From Phyllobacterium phragmitis (GTDB taxonomy: Bacteria > Pseudomonadota > Alphaproteobacteria > Rhizobiales > Rhizobiaceae), in contig NZ_PVBR01000013.1 of NCBI RefSeq assembly GCF_002980495.1, positions 62,001 through 126,000 of the forward strand: a stretch of 64,000 nucleotides of DNA, read 5' to 3'. Position numbers and translations under genes: made by a program. A model generated the notes under the pieces. The model was not told the DNA's origin, made no database searches, and saw nothing but the letters and a program-made list of their open reading frames with translations. Every line of letters starts with the position of its first letter. Within the stretch, counting starts at the first letter, position 1. Of the stretch, positions 42,058-51,568 are shown in pieces.

Positions 42058-44508
42058 TTAGCTCTTGCGGGGCACCTTGGGCACCGATGCCTTGGCCGGG
42101 CCACCGGCCTTGCCGGCAGCGACCTTTTCGGGTTCGGCCTTTTTGGCAGGCGTTCTTTTCTTCGCTGCCGTCTTCTTTTCCGCCGGAATATCCTTCTTCG
42201 GCTTTACCGGCACCTCGTCGGCAACCGATTCCAGAAGAAGCGTGGTGCCGCCATCGGATTTTTCGCCGACCGTCACGCGGACCGTGCCGCCCTTGCGCAG
42301 CTTGCCGAACAGAACCTCGTCGGCCAGTGGCTTCTTGATGTATTCCTGGATCACCCGGGCGAGAGGCCGCGCACCCATGCGGTCGTCATAGCCCTTGTCG
42401 GCCAGCCAGGCGATCGCGTCGTCGGTCAGTTCGAAGGTCACGCCGCGATCGGCGAGTTGTGCTTCGAGCTGAAGGACGAATTTCTGCACGACTTGGTGGA
42501 TGACAGGCACCGGCAATGCGCCAAACGGAATGATTGCATCGAGACGGTTGCGGAACTCCGGCGTGAACAGCCGGTTGATCGCCTCCATATCGTCGCCTTC
42601 ACGCCGCGACGAGCCGAAGCCGATCGCCGCCTTCGCCAAATCCGCCGCGCCCGCATTGGTCGTCATGATCAAGATGACATTGCGGAAATCGATCTGCTTG
42701 CCGTTATGGTCGGTCAGCTTGCCGTGATCCATGACCTGCAACAGGATGTTGAACAGATCCGGATGCGCCTTCTCGATCTCGTCGAGCAGCAGCACGCAAT
42801 GCGGATGCTGGTCGACACCATCGGTCAGAAGACCGCCCTGATCGAATCCGACATAGCCGGGAGGCGCCCCGATCAATCGCGAAACGGTGTGGCGCTCCAT
42901 ATATTCCGACATGTCGAAGCGCAGAAGCTCGACACCGAGCGAACTTGCAAGCTGCTTGGCCACTTCCGTCTTGCCGACGCCGGTCGGGCCGGAGAACAAA
43001 TAGCTGCCGATCGGCTTGTCCGGCTCGCGCAGGCCCGCACGGGCCAGCTTGATCGCAGCCGAAAGGGCATCGATAGCCAGATCCTGGCCGTAGACGACGC
43101 GTTTCAACTCGGCATCGAGGTTCGACAGCACTTCCTCGTCGTCCTTGGAGACAGATTTCGGCGGGATGCGTGCCATGGTGGCGATCGTCGCCTCGATCTC
43201 CTTGACGCCGATGGTCTTCTTGCGCTTCGTCTCGGGCAGAAGCATCTGGCTTGCGCCCGTCTCGTCGATGACATCGATGGCCTTGTCAGGCAGCTTGCGG
43301 TCGTTGATGTAACGCGCCGAAAGCTCGACCGCCGACTTGATCGCCTCCACGGTATATCTCACCTTGTGGAAATCCTCGAAATACGGCTTCAGCCCCTTCA
43401 TGATCTCGATCGCATCGGGGATGGACGGTTCGTTGACGTCGATCTTCTGGAACCGGCGGACAAGCGCCCTGTCCTTCTCGAAGAACTGCCGGAACTCCTT
43501 GTAGGTGGTCGAGCCGATGCAACGGATCGCACCAGATGACAGGGCCGGCTTGAGCAGGTTGGACGCATCCATCGCTCCACCCGAAGTCGCTCCGGCACCG
43601 ATGACCGTGTGGATCTCGTCGATGAAAAGCACGGCGCCGGGATATTCCTCGAGCTCCTTGACGACCTGCTTCAGCCGCTCCTCGAAATCGCCGCGGTAGC
43701 GGGTTCCGGCAAGCAGCGTGCCCATGTCGAGAGCGAAGATCGTCGCGTTCAGGAGAACGTTGGGAACATCGCCTTCGACGATGCGCTTGGCCAGGCCTTC
43801 CGCGATCGCCGTCTTGCCGACGCCCGGATCGCCGACGTAAAGCGGGTTGTTCTTCGAACGGCGACAGAGCACCTGTATCGTCCGGTTGACCTCGGATTCG
43901 CGCCCGATCAGCGGATCGATGCGGCCAGCCTTGGCTTTTTCATTGAGATTGACACAATAGGCCGTCAGCGCGTCCTGCTTCTTCTTTGCACTGTCGTCCT
44001 GCTCGGGCGCCTGGCTTTCCTCGCCGCTGCTTTCCGCACCGCGCGGGATGCGTGTTTCCGCTGCCCCCGGACGCTTGGAAATGCCGTGCGAGATATAATT
44101 GACCGCGTCGTAGCGGGTCATCTGCTGTTCCTGGAGGAAGTAGGCAGCATGGCTCTCGCGCTCGGCGAAAATAGCCACGAGCACATTCGCGCCGGTCACT
44201 TCCTCACGGTTGGAGGACTGGACATGGATGACCGCACGCTGGATGACACGCTGGAACGCCGCGGTCGGCTTGGAATCCTCGTCATATCCCGTCACGAGAT
44301 TGTCGAGTTCCCGGTCAACGTAATCGGTGACCGTCCGTCTCAATTGTTCCAGATCGACATTGCAGGCGCGCATCACCGCACCGGCGTCCTGATCGTCGAC
44401 CAAGGCCAGGAGAAGATGTTCGAGCGTTGCATATTCATGGTGCCGCTCGTTGGCGATTGTCAGGGCTTGATGGAGCGCCCTTTCAAGGCTTGGGGAGAAT
44501 GATGGCAT
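42058..44508 (-). CDS. clpA: ATP-dependent Clp protease ATP-binding subunit ClpA
   Basis: AAA+ unfoldase that feeds substrates, including N-degron proteins from ClpS, to ClpP (816 residues). The Clp N domain (1-145) is followed by two AAA modules with Walker A motifs [17 protein letters not shown] and [15 protein letters not shown], Walker [10 protein letters not shown] and [12 protein letters not shown]. Beyond the usual ClpA end there is a Lys/Ala/Pro-rich tail of about 45 residues. Immediately downstream of clpS (6-base gap). Confidence 0.97.
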   Translation of the reverse strand: MPSFSPSLERALHQALTIANERHHEYATLEHLLLALVDDQDAGAVMRACNVDLEQLRRTVTDYVDRELDNLVTGYDEDSKPTAAFQRVIQRAVIHVQSSNREEVTGANVLVAIFAERESHAAYFLQEQQMTRYDAVNYISHGISKRPGAAETRIPRGAESSGEESQAPEQDDSAKKKQDALTAYCVNLNEKAKAGRIDPLIGRESEVNRTIQVLCRRSKNNPLYVGDPGVGKTAIAEGLAKRIVEGDVPNVLLNATIFALDMGTLLAGTRYRGDFEERLKQVVKELEEYPGAVLFIDEIHTVIGAGATSGGAMDASNLLKPALSSGAIRCIGSTTYKEFRQFFEKDRALVRRFQKIDVNEPSIPDAIEIMKGLKPYFEDFHKVRYTVEAIKSAVELSARYINDRKLPDKAIDVIDETGASQMLLPETKRKKTIGVKEIEATIATMARIPPKSVSKDDEEVLSNLDAELKRVVYGQDLAIDALSAAIKLARAGLREPDKPIGSYLFSGPTGVGKTEVAKQLASSLGVELLRFDMSEYMERHTVSRLIGAPPGYVGFDQGGLLTDGVDQHPHCVLLLDEIEKAHPDLFNILLQVMDHGKLTDHNGKQIDFRNVILIMTTNAGAADLAKAAIGFGSSRREGDDMEAINRLFTPEFRNRLDAIIPFGALPVPVIHQVVQKFVLQLEAQLADRGVTFELTDDAIAWLADKGYDDRMGARPLARVIQEYIKKPLADEVLFGKLRKGGTVRVTVGEKSDGGTTLLLESVADEVPVKPKKDIPAEKKTAAKKRTPAKKAEPEKVAAGKAGGPAKASVPKVPRKS

Positions 44509-44514
44509 GAGACC

Positions 44515-44868
44515 TCACTTTTTCTCCATCACGCATTGCAGCGGATGCTGGTGCTGGCGGGCGAAATCCATAACTTGCGTTACTTTGGTCTCTGCGACTT
44601 CATACGTAAAGACCCCGCATTCGCCGACACCGTGATTGTGAACGTGGAGCATGATGCGGGTAGCGTCTTCCTGGCTCTTCTGGAAAAACCGCTGCAACAC
44701 ATGAACCACGAATTCCATGGGTGTGTAGTCGTCGTTCAGCAACAGAACCCGATAGAGGCTGGGTTTTTTCGTTTTCGGCTTGGTACGCGTGATGACCGCA
44801 GTACCCCGGCCAGGACCGTTGCCGCTGCTTCCATTGTCGCCCTGCATGAACAAATCGAAACGGATCAT
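44515..44868 (-). CDS. clpS: ATP-dependent Clp protease adaptor ClpS
   Basis: N-recognin adaptor that delivers N-end-rule substrates to ClpA (117 residues). The ClpS core is [25 protein letters not shown] with the N-degron-binding Asn/Asp residues, then [22 protein letters not shown] flexible Gly/Lys-rich N-terminus precedes it. The ATG at 44868 gives the familiar rhizobial N-terminus [11 protein letters not shown]; the frame is open upstream but that region is the promoter, and the ATG at 44847 is an alternative. Pairs with clpA downstream. Confidence 0.96.
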   Translation of the reverse strand: MIRFDLFMQGDNGSSGNGPGRGTAVITRTKPKTKKPSLYRVLLLNDDYTPMEFVVHVLQRFFQKSQEDATRIMLHVHNHGVGECGVFTYEVAETKVTQVMDFARQHQHPLQCVMEKK

Positions 44869-45340
44869 TCTACCAAACACCCACCTGCCCTGTGGCTCAA
44901 GCGCTGCTACATAATGTAGGGTGCTTCGCCCTAATTTTAAGCCCTCATTTCGTGGTTGCAACAGCAGTTCCAAACCTCCCACGAGAATTAAACCATAGCA
45001 AAACCATAACATGGAATCGAAGCAAAAACTGCCGCGAGAAAAGAGGGAGTGCGGCATATGGGATCATGATGAATCATTTTCCAGTGCCTCGGGCCCCGGA
45101 TGTGCCGTTTCCTTTCGTGAAGGCCGAAAAGAACACCACCCAGAGGGAGAAATCACGGTGCAAACCGATTTCTCCGGTTGCAATCTTATTAAATTTTTTC
45201 TGAAATTGACCGGAAATTATGAACAAAGTGGTTACCATAAACGGATTGGTAACGCTGCCGCCGATAGGGTGGCGAAAATCAACTGCGGCTAGTCGGATGC
45301 ACCGCGGTTCAATCAATTGTGTTTCAGGTGGGTAGTCATC
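44869..45340. other. Divergent promoter region between clpS and the carboxypeptidase gene
   Basis: 472 bases without a supported gene. The part next to clpS must hold its promoter; the AT-rich part (about 45180-45250) probably holds the promoter of the D,D-carboxypeptidase gene. GTTACC (45231-45236) and GGTAAC (45248-45253) form an interrupted inverted repeat there, a possible operator. No RNA gene is seen. Confidence 0.5.
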
Positions 45341-46726
45341 GTGCGTATAGCGTTCCGTCAAGCTGCATCGATCCTCAAGAAAGCGGCACATGCCTTTCTG
45401 GCACTGACAGTCATTACAGGTTGCTCCACAACGAATGTTCCCCCTGCCTTCGCCGATTCTAGCAAGTATGCTGCCATCGTCGTCGATGCGAACACCGGCA
45501 AGACGCTTTTCTCCGCCAATGCGGATGCCGGGCGATACCCGGCGTCGCTGACGAAGATGATGACGCTCTACATGCTTTTCGAGGCGATGCGTGCCGGGCG
45601 CGTCAACAAGAACACGCCCATACCGGTGTCCGCATATGCCGCGGCGCAACCTCCCACGAAGCTTGGCTTCAAGCCCGGCCAGTCGATCCCGGCGGAAGCC
45701 GCCATCATGGCGCTCATTACGAGATCCGCCAATGATGTCGCCGCCGCCATTGGTGAATATCTCGGCGGTTCCGAGCAGCGCTTCGCCCAGATGATGACCG
45801 CGAAAGCGCGGCGTCTCGGCATGAAGAGCACCGTCTTCCGTAATGCTTCCGGCCTGCCCGACAGGTCGCAGCGCTCCACCGCGCGCGACATGGCGATCCT
45901 TGGTATCGCACTTCGCGAGCATTTTCCGCGCGAATTTGCCTATTTCTCGACCAAGAGCTTTGTCTTCCGCGGGAAAACGATCAGGGGCCATAACCGCCTG
46001 CTCGGCCGCATCAAAGGCGTCGATGGCATCAAGACGGGTTATATCCGCGATTCCGGTTATAATCTTGTTTCGTCGGTCAAGGACAACGGCCGGAAGGTCG
46101 TTGCCGTCGTGATGGGCGGCAAGAGCGGCGCTACCCGCGATGCGCACATGGCCGAACTGATCTCGAAATACCTGCCGCGCGCCTCGCGTAGAGGCGGAAG
46201 CAATGTGCTCGTGGCGGCACGCGATACCGCGCCGGTTCCGATCATGCCGGTCGATCTGCCCATTGCACGCGAAGCGCCGGTTCCTGTCGCCCGCGCAGAT
46301 ATCGAAGGTATTTCCGGTCAGGGGGATGCCGACGACGATATGGCGATGGCGCTCGCCGAACCTGCACCCCGTCCTGCGGCGGCTGTCGCCGTAGCTTCCA
46401 TCGTGCCTGCCCGGAATGCAGAGCTGCCGGATGGTGTAGACCCCGTCACGACATCCTCTGCCAGATTGGCTGCCGCATCGGGAGGGTGGGCAATCCAGAT
46501 CGGCTCGTTGCCGAGTTCGGACCAGGCGCAGGCGACGCTTGCCAAGGCAGCGGCCAAGGCCGGATCGACACTCAGTGCCGCGACGGCTCACACCGAGACC
46601 TTCGAGAAAAATTCGACCGTCTTTTACCGTGCCCGCTTCGTCGGATTCAAAACCAAGACCGCCGCATGGAACGCCTGTGCCGTGCTGAAGAAACAGAAAT
46701 TCGGCTGCTATGCGATTGCGCAATAA
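45341..46726 (+). CDS. D-alanyl-D-alanine carboxypeptidase with SPOR domain
   Basis: Penicillin-binding D,D-carboxypeptidase (S11) of 461 residues that trims peptidoglycan stem peptides. The catalytic SxxK is S69LTK72 in YPASLTKMMTLY, SxN is S129AN131 in TRSANDVAAAIGE and KTG is in VDGIKTGYIRD. The C-terminal 75 residues (GGWAIQIGSLPSSDQAQATL onward) are a SPOR domain, which binds denuded glycan at the division site. The N-terminus is a signal sequence; ITGC at residues 25-28 fits a lipobox, though an AFA site follows at 36-38. The start is a GTG with an upstream AGGTGGG. Confidence 0.94.
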   Translation: MRIAFRQAASILKKAAHAFLALTVITGCSTTNVPPAFADSSKYAAIVVDANTGKTLFSANADAGRYPASLTKMMTLYMLFEAMRAGRVNKNTPIPVSAYAAAQPPTKLGFKPGQSIPAEAAIMALITRSANDVAAAIGEYLGGSEQRFAQMMTAKARRLGMKSTVFRNASGLPDRSQRSTARDMAILGIALREHFPREFAYFSTKSFVFRGKTIRGHNRLLGRIKGVDGIKTGYIRDSGYNLVSSVKDNGRKVVAVVMGGKSGATRDAHMAELISKYLPRASRRGGSNVLVAARDTAPVPIMPVDLPIAREAPVPVARADIEGISGQGDADDDMAMALAEPAPRPAAAVAVASIVPARNAELPDGVDPVTTSSARLAAASGGWAIQIGSLPSSDQAQATLAKAAAKAGSTLSAATAHTETFEKNSTVFYRARFVGFKTKTAAWNACAVLKKQKFGCYAIAQ

Positions 46727-46801
46727 CCGCAGACCGGACGGTGTATCGCTCGGTCTTCCAACCCAAAACCCCGAATAGTTGTTCGTAGAAGGGTTTTCAT
46801 T

Positions 46802-47071
46802 ATGTCGAGCAAACAGAAAATTCTCGAAATGCCGACCGTTAACGGCAAAACGGAAAAGACGTCTTTTCTCAATATGCACGCCCTGCATCAGGCCGCTGTT
46901 CGCCTGGCCGATCTCAAGCGGGCCGGATCTTCACTGAACACGCGTGATCTCGTGGCGTTGCTGATCTGCCATGCTACACGCAGCAGGCGCGCATCGCTGC
47001 CTTTCGCGCCCGTCCATCTCCATGCATCCGATCCGTTGGGCAAGACCACGGTCCGCCTGCGCTTTCACTAA
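46802..47071 (+). CDS. Small hypothetical protein (89 residues)
   Basis: I do not recognise this protein. It has 89 residues, is basic and soluble, with a helical central part (HALHQAAVRLADLKRAGSSL, NTRDLVALLICHATRSRR) and a His-containing C-terminus. There is no signal peptide and no membrane segment. GAAGGG stands 10 bases before the ATG and codon usage is like that of its neighbours, so it is likely real. It lies 75 bases after the carboxypeptidase gene on the same strand and could be read through from it. Confidence 0.7.
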   Translation: MSSKQKILEMPTVNGKTEKTSFLNMHALHQAAVRLADLKRAGSSLNTRDLVALLICHATRSRRASLPFAPVHLHASDPLGKTTVRLRFH

Positions 47072-47119
47072 ATCCAGCTGAGCCTTTCACTAAACAAGGC
47101 ATAATGGAAGCGGCTCCGC

Positions 47120-47557
47120 TTAGAGCAAACCCAACGCTGCCAATTCCTGGCGCAGTTCCGCCGGCAGCGCGGCCATACCCTTCCCGCCATTCGCTTCGTC
47201 GGCAGGCGCCTCTTCTTGCTTCAGATAACGCCATCCCTGAAAGGCGCGCCGCGGTTGCCATTCGGTGGGGACGAGTTTCGGCTCCAGCACCAGATGACAG
47301 CGGTGAATGCCCTCCTGATCCGTGAACGGGCGGATATCGAGAAGCCGTTGCCGGCATTGGATATTGCCCTTGATGACCCAGTAAAGCGAACCGCCACCCA
47401 GAAGTTCGTCGACGCGCTTCGGCACCATGCGTGTCGTGTGAAAATGCTCGGGCAATTCTCCGGCAGCGCGTTTCTCCTCCAGCCGGAAATCGATCCAGGC
47501 GGCGAGATCTTCGATGCTGTCGCATCCCACACAGAGCTTGAGAAGGTGAAGTGCCAT
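47120..47557 (-). CDS. DUF1489 family protein
   Basis: Protein of 145 residues matching the alphaproteobacterial DUF1489 family: MALHLLKLCVGCDSIEDLAA W, RMVPKRVDELLGGGSLYWVI KG, and RCHLVLEPKLVPTEWQPRRA FQGWRYL. No function is known. The ATG at 47555-47557 gives the family N-terminus; the frame is open a further 7 codons. It follows sdaA on the same strand after about 80 bases. Confidence 0.85.
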   Translation of the reverse strand: MALHLLKLCVGCDSIEDLAAWIDFRLEEKRAAGELPEHFHTTRMVPKRVDELLGGGSLYWVIKGNIQCRQRLLDIRPFTDQEGIHRCHLVLEPKLVPTEWQPRRAFQGWRYLKQEEAPADEANGGKGMAALPAELRQELAALGLL

Positions 47558-47640
47558 AATCGAAGGATGTAGTCGCATGAGCGCCTGCCTTCAATCAGTT
47601 TGCGGTTTTCTCCACAAAAGCCCGTTCAGTGCTGAGCCAC

Positions 47641-49047
47641 TCAGCACTCCACCACATTGACGGCGAGGCCACCCTGGCTGGTTTCCTTGTAGCGCTCGTT
47701 CATGTCGAGCCCCGTCTGGCGCATGGTCTCTATGCAAGCATCGAGCGACACGAAATGGATGCCATCGCCCTTGACCGCCAGCGAAGCGGCGGTGACCGCC
47801 TTCACCGCGCCAAGCGCATTGCGTTCGATGCAGGGCACCTGCACCAGTCCGCCAACGGGATCGCAGGTCATGCCGAGATGGTGTTCCAACGCGATCTCGG
47901 CCGCGTTCTCGATCTGCTCCGGCATACCGCCCAGAACAGCGGCAAGACCCGCCGCCGCCATGGCCGACGCGGAGCCGACTTCGCCCTGGCAGCCGACTTC
48001 CGCCCCCGATATCGAGGCATTGTGCTTGATGACGCCGCCGATGGCCGCTGATGTCAAAAGGAAGTCGCGAATGCCCTTCTGGTCTGCGTCGTCGTGGAAA
48101 TGCAGATAATAGCGCATGACGGCCGGCACGACACCGGCCGCGCCATTGGTCGGTGCGGTGACGACGCGCCCGCCGGCTGCGTTCTCCTCATTGACCGCCA
48201 TGGCGTAGACGGACAGCCAATCATTGGCCAGAAGCGGATTGCGCCGGTTCTGCCGCCACTCCTCCTGGAGGCGGTCGTGCAGATGACGGGCCCGCCGGCG
48301 CACCTTCAGCCCGCCCGGCATGATGCCGTCTTGGGCCAGCCCACGCTCGATGCAGGAGCGCATCGCTTCCCATATGCGGTCCAGTCCCTCGTCCAGCGCG
48401 GCCCGGCTCATCCGCGTCTCTTCATTGGCGCGCTTCATGTCGGAAATGGAAAGGCCGCTGGCCTTGGCCATCGCCAGCATCTGGGAGGCGCTGGCAAAGG
48501 GATAAGGCACGTCCGCAACGGTGGCGGGCGCTGCTGCCCCGCCTCTCTTCACCGTGTTCACTTCCTCCTCGGTGACGACAAAACCGCCGCCGATGGAATA
48601 ATAGACGCGCCGGAGCAAAAGCCGCTCGTCTACATCATAGGCTTCAAAGGCAAGACCGTTGGCATGGCCAGGCAGCGCAATCCTCCGGTCCATGATCAGA
48701 TCCGTATCGGGATCGAAGCGATAGGCCGGATGGCCTTCGGGACGGATGATCTTTTCGGCCCACACTGTTTCAATCAGCGGCGCCATGCGATCAGGATCGA
48801 CCTGGTCCGGCAGATTGCCGCACAATCCCAGGATGACGGCACTGTCCGTCGCATGGCCGACGCCGGTGAAAGCCAGCGAGCCATGCAGCCGCGCCTTCAA
48901 CCGGAAAACCTTGACGCCGGACGGACGCGGCCATTGCCCGTCCTTCAATTCGGCCAGAAACATGGTCGCCGCCGTCATCGGCCCCATCGTGTGGGAACTC
49001 GAGGGTCCTATCCCAATCTTGTAGAGATCGAATACAGACAGAAACAT
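47641..49047 (-). CDS. sdaA: L-serine ammonia-lyase (single-chain, iron-sulfur)
   Basis: Deaminates L-serine to pyruvate (468 residues). The N-terminal beta domain begins [24 protein letters not shown]. The alpha domain carries the conserved motifs [51 protein letters not shown] with the cysteines that bind the 4Fe-4S cluster. The ATG at 49045-49047 is used, since the longer frame is not family-like. The last residue region ends VVEC, with a C-terminal cysteine as expected for the family. Confidence 0.97.
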   Translation of the reverse strand: MFLSVFDLYKIGIGPSSSHTMGPMTAATMFLAELKDGQWPRPSGVKVFRLKARLHGSLAFTGVGHATDSAVILGLCGNLPDQVDPDRMAPLIETVWAEKIIRPEGHPAYRFDPDTDLIMDRRIALPGHANGLAFEAYDVDERLLLRRVYYSIGGGFVVTEEEVNTVKRGGAAAPATVADVPYPFASASQMLAMAKASGLSISDMKRANEETRMSRAALDEGLDRIWEAMRSCIERGLAQDGIMPGGLKVRRRARHLHDRLQEEWRQNRRNPLLANDWLSVYAMAVNEENAAGGRVVTAPTNGAAGVVPAVMRYYLHFHDDADQKGIRDFLLTSAAIGGVIKHNASISGAEVGCQGEVGSASAMAAAGLAAVLGGMPEQIENAAEIALEHHLGMTCDPVGGLVQVPCIERNALGAVKAVTAASLAVKGDGIHFVSLDACIETMRQTGLDMNERYKETSQGGLAVNVVEC

Positions 49048-49208
49048 GCCGATCCATTTCGCTAGGCGCAATCCTGCGCGCTGCACACCGTCACCAAGCG
49101 GAATGATGGACCACATCGGGAAAAATACGAAGCCTGCCGCCGACCTGCGCTTATCCCTCTACGACACTTTGACGGCACGCCGGAGCCCTTGGCAAACCCC
49201 TAGGAATC

Positions 49209-49231
49209 AAAAAGCGCGGCAATCGCCGCGC
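49209..49231 (-). terminator. Rho-independent terminator after the microprotein frame
   Basis: GCGCGGC and GCCGCGC form a seven-base-pair stem with an AATC loop, followed on the minus strand by TTTTT. The only minus-strand reading frame upstream of it is the 33-codon frame at 49291-49392, 60 bases away. Confidence 0.85.
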
Positions 49232-49246
49232 CTTGCATGATAAAAC

Positions 49247-49277
49247 TCCAGCCTGTCGTCAAACGCGACTGGCTGGA
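49247..49277. repeat. Inverted repeat in the sdaA upstream region
   Basis: TCCAGCCTGTCG (49247-49258) and CGACTGGCTGGA (49266-49277) are complementary except at one position, with a seven-base loop. It stands between the microprotein stop codon and its terminator. Confidence 0.55.
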
Positions 49278-49290
49278 TGCTCCCGGGCCC

Positions 49291-49392
49291 TCAGGCTCCG
49301 GCGAAAAGATAGGCTACCAGAATGATGCAGGCCAGACCGAGAACTGCCCGGAGAGTAACTCCCCAGCACGACTTTCCAACGGTTTCGTCCAT
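49291..49392 (-). CDS. Candidate 33-residue single-membrane-segment microprotein
   Basis: ATG to TGA frame of 33 codons. The product begins MDETVGKSCWG, has a hydrophobic segment of about 20 residues (residues 13-32, VTLRAVLGLACIILVAYLFA) and ends GA. The N-terminal part has an acidic then basic character, as in bitopic microproteins. AGGG lies about 14 bases upstream, which is a weak ribosome-binding site. The frame is followed by a clear terminator on the same strand, which supports transcription. I know no family for it. Confidence 0.5.
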   Translation of the reverse strand: MDETVGKSCWGVTLRAVLGLACIILVAYLFAGA

Positions 49393-49626
49393 TTTGATAT
49401 CATACCCTGTTATTCGGCAAGGTCAGTCTGACGCCCCGTCACTGCCTTGGATACGGCGCTGTATAGAGAAGCCGATGCCTGTTCGCAACTGCAAAATGAG
49501 GCGCAAATATGTCTGACCGGGAAAGGGCTGCATGGGTATAGATGAATACCCGTTATTTTTGAGCTGGATACGCCCCAATTTACCCTTTTACATTCCTTTC
49601 ATTCATCGGGCGGAAATCAGGCGCTT

Positions 49627-50430
49627 TCACGTGTTCTGAGGGGCCGGGAATGCATTGCCTATTTTTCCGGTGAACCAATAGGATTGCAGTCCCAGCCATT
49701 CCCGCACGGCAATGGTGGTACGCGCCAGACCGCCTACCGGGTCCTGGAGATCGATGGAGAAGCCTCTGTCCCTGCGCGTCAGATAGTCGACGGGCCAAGC
49801 AATTACCGAAAAATCAGCCTGACGAAAGCAACCCATGGCACGCGGCATATGGAAGGCCGATGTGATCAACAGCCACGTCTCGCCCTCGCGCGGTTTGACG
49901 AGCTCACGGGAATAAACGGCGTTCTCGTAGGTGTTACGCGATTCCGCCTCGAATGACAGCCGTTCGCCCGTCAGCCCGAAATTACGAAAGAGCTGGCGCG
50001 CGCTGATCGCATCGGGAACCGAATCGGTGAAGAAGGTGCCCTCGCCGCCGGAAACGACAATACGCGCTTCGGGATAGAGCCGGGCCAGACGCATTGTCTC
50101 GATGATCCTGTCGCCGGCGCCATTGATCTCGTGGCCGCCGCGCGAAGCGTTCACTTCGCCTTCCATAAAACCGCCCAGGACCACGATTCCGTCTATGCGC
50201 TCCGGTAAGGCGGGGTTTGCGGGAAAGCGCTCCTCCAGCGGCAGCAGCAGGACGTTTCCCAGCGTCGTGAAGCTGACAAGGACGAACAGGACCACCGTGA
50301 TCGCCGAGAAAACCAGCGCCATGCGCCTTCTGGCAAAGGCCATCGCCAGCATCGATGCCAGAATTCCGGCGAGAAGCAGCGTTATCGGCTGTGTGAACAG
50401 CCAGAGAATCTTTGACAGGGCAAAAAACAA
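49627..50430 (-). CDS. YdcF family (DUF218) membrane protein
   Basis: Protein of 267 residues with two N-terminal membrane segments (WLFTQPITLLLAGILASMLA and MALVFSAITVVLFVLVSF) and a periplasmic DUF218 domain (DGIVVLGGFMEGEV, RIVVSGGEG, AESRNTYENAVYSRELV, WLLITSAFHMPRAMGCFRQA). Family members such as E. coli ElyC affect envelope polysaccharide assembly. The TTG at 50430 has GGAGAG six bases before it and gives the usual LFFALSKILW start; an ATG at 50451 without a ribosome-binding site would add 7 residues. Divergent from the DUF1624 gene. Confidence 0.88.
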   Translation of the reverse strand: MFFALSKILWLFTQPITLLLAGILASMLAMAFARRRMALVFSAITVVLFVLVSFTTLGNVLLLPLEERFPANPALPERIDGIVVLGGFMEGEVNASRGGHEINGAGDRIIETMRLARLYPEARIVVSGGEGTFFTDSVPDAISARQLFRNFGLTGERLSFEAESRNTYENAVYSRELVKPREGETWLLITSAFHMPRAMGCFRQADFSVIAWPVDYLTRRDRGFSIDLQDPVGGLARTTIAVREWLGLQSYWFTGKIGNAFPAPQNT

Positions 50431-50484
50431 GCGACACTCTCCAGTCACCATTACGGCCGTTCAAAGCGTTAAACCGAACAGCAA

Positions 50485-50513
50485 TGCATCATTGGCCTTT
50501 GCAGCATGATGCA
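50485..50513. promoter_or_regulatory. Inverted repeat in the ydcF-DUF1624 divergent gap
   Basis: TGCATCAT (50485-50492) and ATGATGCA (50506-50513) are perfect complements separated by 13 bases, located between the two divergent genes. It may be an operator or the remnant of a palindromic repeat element; CTAGAGCAAGTCC just after it resembles such elements. Confidence 0.4.
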
Positions 50514-50554
50514 ATGTGCTAGAGCAAGTCCAGAAAATGCAGGAATTGGCTCTC

Positions 50555-51544
50555 ATGCAGCTTGAACAGGCCGTCACAGCCCCCCTTCCCGGAAGCAAGT
50601 CACGCCTCGCTCGCCTCGACATCATCCGGGGCATCGCTCTGATCGCGATGGCGATCTATCACACCGGCTGGGATTTCGAATTCTTCGGCTATCTCGATCC
50701 CGGCACCACGGGCCATGGCGGTTGGAAGCTATTCGCCCGCATGATCGCGTCGAGCTTCCTGATTCTCGTCGGCTTCAGCCTGGTTCTGGCGCATCAGCGG
50801 GGTATCCGCTGGAAATCCTTCGGTGTCAGGCTGACGCAGATCACCGCCGCTGCACTCGCCATCAGCCTTGTCACCTGGTTCGCCACCCCCGACAGTTTCG
50901 TCTTTTTCGGCATCTTGCATCAGATTGCGCTGGCCAGCGTATTGGGCCTGCTGTTTCTGCGGTCGCCGATCCCGGTTCTCCTGCTTTGCGCAGTGGCGGT
51001 GATTGCCGCGCCGTTCTACTGGCGATCGCCCTTCTTCGATCATCCCGCTTTGTGGTGGGTCGGTCTTTCGACGATCGATCCCCGTTCCAATGATTATGTG
51101 CCGCTTTTTCCCTGGTTCGGCGCGGTCCTGTCCGGCATGGCGTTGGCGCGTCTCTTCCAGCGCTTTCGCCTGATGCCAATGTTGCAGAACGCCACGGGCC
51201 TGCCGTTTCTCGACCGTCCGCTACGGTTCATCGGAACGCATAGCCTCGCCTTTTATCTTATCCACCAGCCCGTGCTGATCGGCTGCGTGTTCATCTTTTC
51301 ACAGCTTTTCCCGCCGGCCGCCGCACCGCCGCATGAGATATTCGCCAGATCATGCGAACAGAGCTGCGATGCCGCAAACGACGCACAATTCTGCCAACGC
51401 TTCTGTTCATGCGTGATCGGAGAACTCGAAAATGCCGACATGTTCGACGACGTATTCGCAGGCCGGATCGACACTGAGAGCGACCCGGCGGTCAAGAAAA
51501 TAGCCGGGTTTTGCACGCGCGAAAACGAAACGCCGGGAAATTAG
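50555..51544 (+). CDS. DUF1624 / heparan-alpha-glucosaminide N-acetyltransferase-like membrane protein
   Basis: Polytopic membrane protein of 329 residues with about seven membrane segments. The N-terminal motif RLARLDIIRGIALIAMAIYH TGWD carries the conserved Arg/Asp/His of the DUF1624 family, related to acyltransferases. Conserved parts: FFGILHQIALASVLGLL, PLFPWFGAVLSGMAL, FIGTHSLAFYLIHQPVLIG. The C-terminal 70 residues hold six cysteines in the spacing C-x3-C...C-x3-C-x-C...C and are hydrophilic. The start is uncertain: ATG at 50555 has AGGAA in good position; ATG 50537 and GTG 50516 are alternatives. Confidence 0.85.
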   Translation: MQLEQAVTAPLPGSKSRLARLDIIRGIALIAMAIYHTGWDFEFFGYLDPGTTGHGGWKLFARMIASSFLILVGFSLVLAHQRGIRWKSFGVRLTQITAAALAISLVTWFATPDSFVFFGILHQIALASVLGLLFLRSPIPVLLLCAVAVIAAPFYWRSPFFDHPALWWVGLSTIDPRSNDYVPLFPWFGAVLSGMALARLFQRFRLMPMLQNATGLPFLDRPLRFIGTHSLAFYLIHQPVLIGCVFIFSQLFPPAAAPPHEIFARSCEQSCDAANDAQFCQRFCSCVIGELENADMFDDVFAGRIDTESDPAVKKIAGFCTRENETPGN

Positions 51545-51568
51545 AGCAAGCGCGGGATGCGCTCGGGA

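Larger units (their letters stand above)
49048..49626. other. Intergenic region upstream of sdaA, with microprotein gene
   Basis: A 579-base stretch without a long gene. It should contain the sdaA promoter in its first part. In the middle are a terminator, a second inverted repeat and the 33-codon reading frame listed separately. The remaining bases (about 49393-49626) precede the ydcF stop; no other gene is seen there. Confidence 0.5.

Noticed and set aside
45074-46888. 604-codon open frame on the minus strand
   Set aside because: Antisense to the D,D-carboxypeptidase gene; Arg/His/Gly-rich without recognisable domain.
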